From an uncultured Clostridia bacterium (GTDB lineage: Bacteria; Bacillota; Clostridia; Oscillospirales; CAG-272), in the NCBI GenBank assembly GCA_937895775.1, contig CALBLD010000081.1:1-6955 (forward strand): 6,955 bases of DNA, in the 5' to 3' direction. Below, in pieces: positions 1 to 4,186 of this stretch. The notes below the pieces were generated by a model. That model did not search any database. It was given only the letters and a program-made list of their open reading frames with translations, and was not told the origin of the DNA. The translations under genes and the position numbers were made by a program. Position 1 is the first letter of the stretch; each line of letters opens with the position of its first letter.

Positions 1-2
1 CT

Positions 3-938
3 CCTGCCGTGACAACGACCGACAGCTCGTATACCGATTTCATCTGCGGCAAGGATGGGGTTCTCGCAAAGTATATGAAAATGGGAGTTGCGGGCTGGAG
101 ACTTGACGTCGCCGATGAACTCAGCGAAGAGTTTCTGGAGACGCTTTGCGACAGGGTTAAGACCGAAAACAGCACATCAATTGTGTTCGGCGAGGTCTGG
201 GAGGATGCGTCCGATAAGATCGCTTACGGTAAACGCAGAAAATATTTCCGTGGCGGACAGCTTGATTCGGTGATGAATTATCCGCTTCGCGACGGAGTTA
301 TCAGATTCGTCAAATACGGAGATAAAGCGGCACTTTTTGAGGCAACCGCACTTCTTTATTCGCACTATCCGAAGGAAACGAGCGATCTGCTTATGAATCA
401 CCTCGGCACGCATGATACCGAGCGGATATTGACTGTCCTCGGCGGCGAGCCGGAGGGCAACAGACCCGCATCCGAGCTTGCTCTTGCAAGGCTCACCGAT
501 GAACAGCGGAGCAGGGCAGTCGAAATGCTGAAACTCTGCTGGCTGATCGTGGCTGCACTCCCCGGACTTCCCTGTATATATTACGGCGACGAGGCGGGGA
601 TGGAGGGCTATCGCGATCCGTTCAACCGCATGCCTTTCGTACCCGAAAGAGCCGATAAGGAGCTGACCGGGTTTTATCGCAGTGTCGGTAAAATGAGACG
701 GTCGGAGCCGCTCTTTGCGGACGGATATTTCGAGGTCGATGAAAATACGCCCGACGGGGTGTTTGCGTTCAGAAGATTTTCGGGCAGTGACATCGGATAC
801 GAGATATACGTTGTCGCCAACGCTTCGGACAGGTCGTATATAACCGACGTCGGCGGAGAAGATCTGCTCACAGGTGAAAGACACAGATATTTTGATGTTT
901 TGCCGAAAAAAGCCGTAATTATACGAAAAAAATTGTGA
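3..938 (+). CDS. GH13 alpha-amylase-family glycosidase (neopullulanase/cyclomaltodextrinase-like), C-terminal part
   Basis: The gene is 5'-truncated: the frame is open to the window edge, and the GTG at 9 is probably just an internal valine. Counting that codon as residue 1, three GH13 catalytic regions are visible. Region II is GWRLDVADE (29-37), with nucleophile D33 at bases 105-107. Region III is GEVWE (61-65), with acid/base E62 at 192-194. Region IV is GTHDTE (133-138), with transition-state stabiliser D136 at 414-416. All three carboxylates are intact, so the enzyme should be active. A GDEAGMEGYRDPFNRMPF segment follows at about 193-210; it is typical of neopullulanase, cyclomaltodextrinase and maltogenic amylase relatives. 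The last 80 or so residues form the usual C-terminal beta domain. The expected reaction is hydrolysis of alpha-1,4 (possibly alpha-1,6) glucosidic bonds in maltodextrin, pullulan or starch fragments. The exact subfamily and cellular location cannot be fixed without the N-terminus. The stop codon runs into a palindrome, and no classical terminator follows. Confidence 0.93.
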   Translation, partial: PAVTTTDSSYTDFICGKDGVLAKYMKMGVAGWRLDVADELSEEFLETLCDRVKTENSTSIVFGEVWEDASDKIAYGKRRKYFRGGQLDSVMNYPLRDGVIRFVKYGDKAALFEATALLYSHYPKETSDLLMNHLGTHDTERILTVLGGEPEGNRPASELALARLTDEQRSRAVEMLKLCWLIVAALPGLPCIYYGDEAGMEGYRDPFNRMPFVPERADKELTGFYRSVGKMRRSEPLFADGYFEVDENTPDGVFAFRRFSGSDIGYEIYVVANASDRSYITDVGGEDLLTGERHRYFDVLPKKAVIIRKKL

Positions 939-960
939 TTATTAACATTGAGTTAATAAT
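938..960. promoter_or_regulatory. Perfect 9-bp palindrome at the lipoprotein promoter (operator candidate)
   Basis: ATTATTAAC (938-946) and GTTAATAAT (952-960) are perfect reverse complements separated by five bases. The element starts on the last base of the upstream stop codon and covers both candidate -35 hexamers of the following promoter. It is AT-rich and has no T-run after it, so it is a poor intrinsic terminator. An operator for a dimeric regulator is more likely, but this is inference. It matches no operator consensus that I recognise. Confidence 0.5.
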
Positions 961-973
961 GCCGTAGTATAAT
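942..973 (+). promoter_or_regulatory. Probable promoter of the MBL-like lipoprotein gene
   Basis: A perfect -10 hexamer, TATAAT, lies at 968-973, about 35 bases before the start codon. The -35 is poor: TTGAGT at 948-953 gives a 14-base spacer, and TTAACA at 942-947 gives a 20-base spacer. A good -10 with badly placed -35 candidates, both inside a palindrome, suggests that transcription depends on a regulator. Transcription would begin near 980. Confidence 0.55.
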
Positions 974-1007
974 TATCGGAATAAATGAGAGAACGGAGTA
1001 TATTATT

Positions 1008-1928
1008 ATGAAATTCAGAAGAGTTATATCTGTTATTCTGGCACTGCTCACAGTGGCAACACTGTTTGCGGCATGCTCTCCGACAAACAAGCCGGGGACG
1101 ACCAATGCAAACGGTACGAAAGACGATCCTTCGGACGGAGGTTCGTCGGTAAAAATGAAGTTTCTGAAAGCAGGCAGATCGTCGTGCATCGTAATACGCA
1201 CGCCCGCAGGAAATGTTATGATCGATACCGCCGCCGATGACAAGACCGACAAGGTGCTTACCTATCTTGCCGAAAAGAGCATAACAACAATCGACTACCT
1301 TATAATCACAAACTATTCAAAGAAGCACATAGGCGGCGCACCCGCGATACTTGCGAGCAAGGCTGTCACAGTCAAAAACGTATATGCTCCCGCATATTCG
1401 AAGGGAAGCGCAACTTACAATGCGTATGCCGCCGCACTGACCGATGCGGGTCTTACCGCGAAACTTGTCTCGGAGAACACCGAGATAAAGCTTGGCGATG
1501 TGACATTTACCCTGTATGCTCCTCACAAGGACTATTCCACAGGCTCGGATGAGAACGACGAGTGCAATTCCATGGCGGTCGGTATGGCATACGGCGAAAA
1601 GTCATTCCTTATGACATCTCGTATAAAGGGCGAACGTGTAACCGAACTGCTTGCCGATCTCAACGGCAAAAAGTTCGATCTTATCGGCGTTCCGAACTAC
1701 GGAATCTATGATAAGGAATATGACGGTTTGTTCACTTCTCTCGGCGCAGCCGATGCAGTCGCATTCTGCTCGAACAATGCAGATAAGACGCAGATGGATG
1801 TCGCAACGATAAACGCACTTACATCGGCAAAGACCCGCGTGTACGCAACCCGCGACGGAAGTGTTGAAGTAAAGATCAAAACCGACAGTATTGAGATAAA
1901 CGGAACACCGATAAACAACGTCGGCTGA
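1008..1928 (+). CDS. Lipoprotein with ComEC-like metallo-beta-lactamase fold, metal site lost
   Basis: Start ATG 1008 is supported by CGGAG at 994-998, nine bases upstream. Residues 1-22 form a lipoprotein signal peptide (K2, R4, R5, then a hydrophobic stretch), with the lipobox ending at C23. A Gly/Asn/Thr/Asp-rich linker runs to about residue 47, so the protein should sit on the outer face of the membrane. Residues 48-306 follow the secreted ComEC-type MBL pattern: a KAGRSSCIVI opening strand (ComEC-type: GQGDA), an MIDTAAD strand-turn (71-77), TNYSKKHIGG (101-110) at the HxHxDH site, SFLMTSRI (199-206) where TGD is expected, and GVPNYGIYD (227-235) where HHGS is expected. Of the metal ligands only H107 remains, so it is probably not a metallohydrolase; a binding or scaffold role is inferred. 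It ends convergently with the next gene and shares its terminator. The fold assignment is fairly secure and the function unknown. Confidence 0.85.
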   Translation: MKFRRVISVILALLTVATLFAACSPTNKPGTTNANGTKDDPSDGGSSVKMKFLKAGRSSCIVIRTPAGNVMIDTAADDKTDKVLTYLAEKSITTIDYLIITNYSKKHIGGAPAILASKAVTVKNVYAPAYSKGSATYNAYAAALTDAGLTAKLVSENTEIKLGDVTFTLYAPHKDYSTGSDENDECNSMAVGMAYGEKSFLMTSRIKGERVTELLADLNGKKFDLIGVPNYGIYDKEYDGLFTSLGAADAVAFCSNNADKTQMDVATINALTSAKTRVYATRDGSVEVKIKTDSIEINGTPINNVG

Positions 1929-1937
1929 TAAGCCGAC
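1920..1937 (+). other. Small hairpin spanning the lipoprotein stop codon
   Basis: GTCGGCT (1920-1926) pairs perfectly with AGCCGAC (1931-1937) around a GATA loop. The TGA stop codon (1926-1928) sits at the top of the stem. It lies four bases before the large terminator stem. It may protect the 3' end or help termination, but it has no T-run of its own. Confidence 0.5.
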
Positions 1938-1941
1938 AATA

Positions 1942-1979
1942 AAAAGAACCGACAGAGAAATTCCTCTGTCGGTTCTTTT
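1942..1979. terminator. Bidirectional intrinsic terminator between convergent genes
   Basis: A perfect 16-bp stem is formed by 1942-1957 and 1964-1979 around a six-base AAATTC loop. The GC-rich core is CCGACAGAG paired with CTCTGTCGG. The outer ends are A-run and T-run on opposite sides, so a U-tract follows the stem on either strand. It lies 13 bases after the lipoprotein stop and 13 bases beyond the end of the minus-strand gene, and it should terminate both. Confidence 0.93.
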
Positions 1980-1992
1980 GCGTTACCTGATA

Positions 1993-2871
1993 TTATTTCT
2001 TAATTCCGAATAATTCGGCAACCGAGAAATCGTCGTCGTCCTCTTCCTCTTCGGTTGGTTCCGACCTGTTTTCTATCGGCTTCATAACTACGGTGTGAGC
2101 CGCGTCATCGGGTTTGTCCGTTTCCGATGTGCTGTCGGAAACAATGTCGATAATATCGTCCGGTATTACGCTTGTGTCGGCGGGAGCGGCTACCGCAATC
2201 TTCACGTCCGAATCATCCTCCGACGGCTTGCCTGAGCCTTCGGGCTGATAGTTCCTGCAAAATTCGCTGTTTTTCAGAATAAGTTCGTAAAGTGCTTTCT
2301 CTTCTTTTGAGTTGAGCGTGCCGAATTCGGAAAACTCCCTGAGTTCGGCGATAAGCTTTGCTCCGGTGAAAACGCAGTCCGAACTTCTGAAATCATAGGT
2401 TGCACGGTCGTCGGTCAGAAAGACGTAATGCCGCACGGCGGGACAGTAAAGACTTTTCCGCATGACAAGCGTCGAAATCGCAGAAACATACGTCTGACCC
2501 GCTTCTACGAGGTTGGGGACCGATCTTGTTCCGAGCCCGCCGGTGACCGTCCACGGTCCGCTGTCGGGCGCAACAAATTCGCCCGCTCCGCCGCATATGC
2601 TGATAACGGCAATTCCCCCCGAGCATACGATGACCGAGCAGACCTTCGGCGAAACTCCCGAATCGTCCCTTATTATGTAGGGGTTCTTTATGACCTTGTT
2701 GCCGAATACTGCCGAAAGCAGGGAATTTGCGAATCGTTCATCCCTGACGTTCGATCTGTATATATCCGAAAATACCGATCTTTTTCTTGTTGCACAGATT
2801 ATATAAATTCCGAGAATGAATACTGCAAAGGCTGCCGCACAAAGGCAGGCAAACAGAATTTTGTCGGGCAT
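1993..2871 (-). CDS. Membrane-anchored protein with degenerate NERD-like domain and acidic tail
   Basis: The product is 292 residues if started at ATG 2869-2871. A longer frame opens at a TTG (2917-2919), but that codon overlaps the -10 element, while GAGGTG stands four bases before the ATG. Residues 5-27 form one membrane helix, followed by TRKR; the bulk is therefore probably cytoplasmic. Residues of about 50-180 resemble the NERD (nuclease-related) domain: an NPYII segment, a strand-turn-strand VCSGGIAVISIC (82-93) where NERD has GGVFVIETK, PW at 106-107, a helix PNLVEAGQTYVSAISTLV (119-136), then a VFLTDD strand (150-155). The acidic and lysine catalytic residues expected in the VIETK strand are replaced by serine and cysteine. 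Residues from about 220 are a disordered, acidic linker with an EEEEDDDD run, ending in a short hydrophobic/basic peptide, FSVAELFGIKK. The NERD link is a pattern match made by eye and moderately sure; function is unknown. Confidence 0.8.
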   Translation of the reverse strand: MPDKILFACLCAAAFAVFILGIYIICATRKRSVFSDIYRSNVRDERFANSLLSAVFGNKVIKNPYIIRDDSGVSPKVCSVIVCSGGIAVISICGGAGEFVAPDSGPWTVTGGLGTRSVPNLVEAGQTYVSAISTLVMRKSLYCPAVRHYVFLTDDRATYDFRSSDCVFTGAKLIAELREFSEFGTLNSKEEKALYELILKNSEFCRNYQPEGSGKPSEDDSDVKIAVAAPADTSVIPDDIIDIVSDSTSETDKPDDAAHTVVMKPIENRSEPTEEEEDDDDFSVAELFGIKK

Positions 2872-2875
2872 ATGA

Positions 2876-2881
2876 CACCTC
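2876..2881 (-). promoter_or_regulatory. RBS that fixes the start of the NERD-like gene
   Basis: On the minus strand GAGGTG precedes ATG (2869-2871) by four bases and matches the anti-Shine-Dalgarno over six bases. Nothing comparable precedes the upstream TTG at 2917-2919. Confidence 0.8.
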
Positions 2882-2918
2882 GATTTCCACCGATCCTGCG
2901 GTGCATAATTATATTTCA

Positions 2919-2947
2919 ATTATATCTCAATAACCTTTTTTTGTCAA
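2919..2947 (-). promoter_or_regulatory. Consensus sigma-70/sigma-A-type promoter of the NERD-like gene
   Basis: On the minus strand the -35 is TTGACA (2942-2947) and the -10 is TATAAT (2919-2924), separated by exactly 17 bases: both hexamers are perfect consensus at ideal spacing. Transcription should start near 2912, giving a leader of about 40 bases that holds a small CACCG/CGGTG hairpin (2888-2903). A second TATAAT lies at 2908-2913 but has no suitable -35. Confidence 0.88.
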
Positions 2948-3009
2948 CCGTCCCGATGTTTCAAACTTATTAAATTTCTGATAATTTTACGCTGTTCAGA
3001 AAAAGGTTA
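2931..3009. repeat. 10-bp inverted repeat in the divergent promoter region
   Basis: TAACCTTTTT (2931-2940) and its perfect reverse complement AAAAAGGTTA (3000-3009) lie 59 bases apart. The first arm falls inside the spacer between -35 and -10 of the minus-strand promoter. The second lies 21 bases upstream of the -35 of the plus-strand promoter. Read outward on each strand the motif is the same, AAAAAGGTTA. It could be a pair of sites for a shared regulator, though the A-tract part is low in complexity. Confidence 0.45.
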
Positions 3010-3030
3010 CATATATTTTTGTTCTTCGCC

Positions 3031-3059
3031 TTGCAAACCGGACTTCGCTGTGATAAAAT
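3031..3059 (+). promoter_or_regulatory. Promoter of the NfeD-like membrane protein gene
   Basis: The -35 is TTGCAA (3031-3036) and the -10 is TAAAAT (3054-3059), with a 17-base spacer and an extended -10 TG at 3051-3052. Start of transcription would be near 3066, leaving a very short leader of about 14 bases that still contains the RBS. This placement also argues against the GTG at 3050 as start codon, since it lies inside the promoter. Confidence 0.75.
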
Positions 3060-3066
3060 ATCGGAA

Positions 3067-3075
3067 AAGGGGTGA
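3067..3075 (+). promoter_or_regulatory. RBS that fixes the start of the NfeD-like gene
   Basis: AAGGGGTGA ends four bases before ATG 3080. It supports that start over the in-frame GTG at 3050, which has no Shine-Dalgarno-like sequence and overlaps the promoter. Confidence 0.8.
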
Positions 3076-3079
3076 TCGT

Positions 3080-4078
3080 ATGGATAACGAAGGCAAAAAG
3101 GAGCAGATAAGCGGGAAAGAAAAGGGGCGCAGATCGAAAAAGGGCGCGCTGATATTTATTGCGGTGATGTTTGCGCTCCTGCTGATACTTCCGGTTCTGA
3201 ATCTGCTGTCGCAGAAACTGCCGTCAACGCCGGATAAGGGTGACGGCGGAAGTGCCGCGGTCACGGCAAGAACCTATCCGCAGGAATGGTTCGTTGCTCC
3301 CGATTATAATCAGAACGTGCTGAGCGATCCCGAATATGAAGCGGCGGATCGGGCTCTTCACTATAAGATCGGCAATGAAACGGTGATGATCGACGGCGAC
3401 GCCTCCGATTACGGAACGCTCTGCGTCTTCTGGGACGATTATTTCAGAGCGGCTGTCGCGGGAAGCGGGTCGATGCTGTCGGGTATGCATACCGATGACT
3501 ATGTCAAAAAATTCGGCGGATTCGATGCGATCGCGCCGCAGAAAATATATAATATAACCGTTGAGCTTCTTGACAGACGCGCTATCGAAGACGAAAAATA
3601 TGCGGGCGGATACGTGAGCTATTTCAATGTTTCCTATTGCATAAAGGACAATAACGGAACCTTCCGCAACGATTTTTTCGAGGATGACGTGTCGGTGCCG
3701 CTCATTTATGAGGTGATCGAAAATAACGGAAGAACGCTCATAAACAATTATTCGAGACAGTCGATGATAACGCCGGACGGGGATGATCGGTCGCCGTCGT
3801 GGATCATGCCTGTTGTCTGGGCGATCGTTTTGCTGGTGTCGATCACGGTTCTGCTGATTGTGAAAGCGGGCATTTGCGGATGCTTTGCGCTTTCCGCACT
3901 GGTTGCACTGATTCTCTCGGTCATCCTTCCGCATAATATCGTCGTACAGATCGTGACGTTTTCGGCAGTCGCCGCACTGTCGGTCGCCCTTTGGGCAGTT
4001 ATGAAAAAGAAGAAAAAGAGAAATCCGCCCGCGGAAAAGCCCGCACAGGAAAACCCCGCCGACGATCGGACACAATAA
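3080..4078 (+). CDS. Membrane protein: N-terminal anchor, extracytoplasmic domain, NfeD-like C-terminal membrane module
   Basis: The product has 332 residues from ATG 3080. Residues 1-21 are highly charged and basic (cytoplasmic). TM1 is about 22-43. Residues 44-240 form an extracytoplasmic domain with mixed helix and strand character; its pattern (WDDYFRAAVAG helix at 118-128, then strands at 157-165, 178-188 and 206-214) could be NTF2-like, which is a weak guess. It holds two cysteines, C115 and C187. TM2 (242-261), TM3 (265-283) and TM4 (287-307) follow, then KKKKKR and a Pro/Glu-rich cytoplasmic tail. The positive-inside rule fits this topology. The TM2-TM4 block, with FALSALVALIL in TM3 and a VQIVTF start to TM4, resembles the membrane module of NfeD-family proteins, but the soluble OB-fold domain normally found after it is missing. 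Family and function are not firmly recognised. It is transcribed divergently from the NERD-like gene and has its own promoter and terminator. Confidence 0.8.
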   Translation: MDNEGKKEQISGKEKGRRSKKGALIFIAVMFALLLILPVLNLLSQKLPSTPDKGDGGSAAVTARTYPQEWFVAPDYNQNVLSDPEYEAADRALHYKIGNETVMIDGDASDYGTLCVFWDDYFRAAVAGSGSMLSGMHTDDYVKKFGGFDAIAPQKIYNITVELLDRRAIEDEKYAGGYVSYFNVSYCIKDNNGTFRNDFFEDDVSVPLIYEVIENNGRTLINNYSRQSMITPDGDDRSPSWIMPVVWAIVLLVSITVLLIVKAGICGCFALSALVALILSVILPHNIVVQIVTFSAVAALSVALWAVMKKKKKRNPPAEKPAQENPADDRTQ

Positions 4079-4084
4079 AAAGAA

Positions 4085-4107
4085 ATAGCGTTTCTGACGA
4101 AAGCTAT
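4085..4107 (+). other. Bulged hairpin just after the NfeD-like gene
   Basis: ATAGC (4085-4089) plus TTTC (4091-4094) pair with GAAA (4099-4102) plus GCTAT (4103-4107) around a TGAC loop, with G4090 bulged. It begins seven bases after the stop codon and has no T-run. It may be a 3'-end stabiliser or simply chance. Confidence 0.35.
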
Positions 4108-4135
4108 GCGTCGGGAACTGCCGGCTTGCGAAAAC

Positions 4136-4170
4136 TTGCCCTGCGCGAAAGCGCAGGGCAATTTCCTTTT
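4136..4170. terminator. Intrinsic terminator between the NfeD-like and GH92 genes
   Basis: A perfect 11-bp stem, TTGCCCTGCGC (4136-4146) with GCGCAGGGCAA (4151-4161), is closed by a GAAA tetraloop and followed on the plus strand by TTTCCTTTT. On the minus strand the stem is followed by a GTTTT tract, so it can also serve the convergent GH92 gene that ends at 4187. Confidence 0.9.
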
Positions 4171-4186
4171 GAAGGATGTGTGAAAA

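Noticed and set aside
177..884. Long minus-strand open frame opposite the GH13 gene
   Set aside because: The plus strand carries intact GH13 catalytic motifs across the same bases; the opposite frame has no recognisable motif, RBS or promoter.
938..960. The palindrome as an intrinsic terminator of the GH13 gene
   Set aside because: The stem is AT-rich with a single GC pair and is not followed by a T-run, so an operator role is more plausible.
2872..2919. N-terminal extension of the NERD-like protein from a TTG codon
   Set aside because: The TTG overlaps the -10 hexamer of a consensus promoter, so it would lie upstream of the predicted transcript start; a good RBS precedes the internal ATG.
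3050..3079. N-terminal extension of the NfeD-like protein from GTG
   Set aside because: It overlaps the extended -10 promoter and lacks an RBS; ATG 3080 has AAGGGGTGA just upstream.
3224..4075. 283-residue minus-strand open frame opposite the NfeD-like gene
   Set aside because: Its product is very rich in Arg and His with no domain pattern, while the plus frame has promoter, RBS, coherent membrane topology and terminator.
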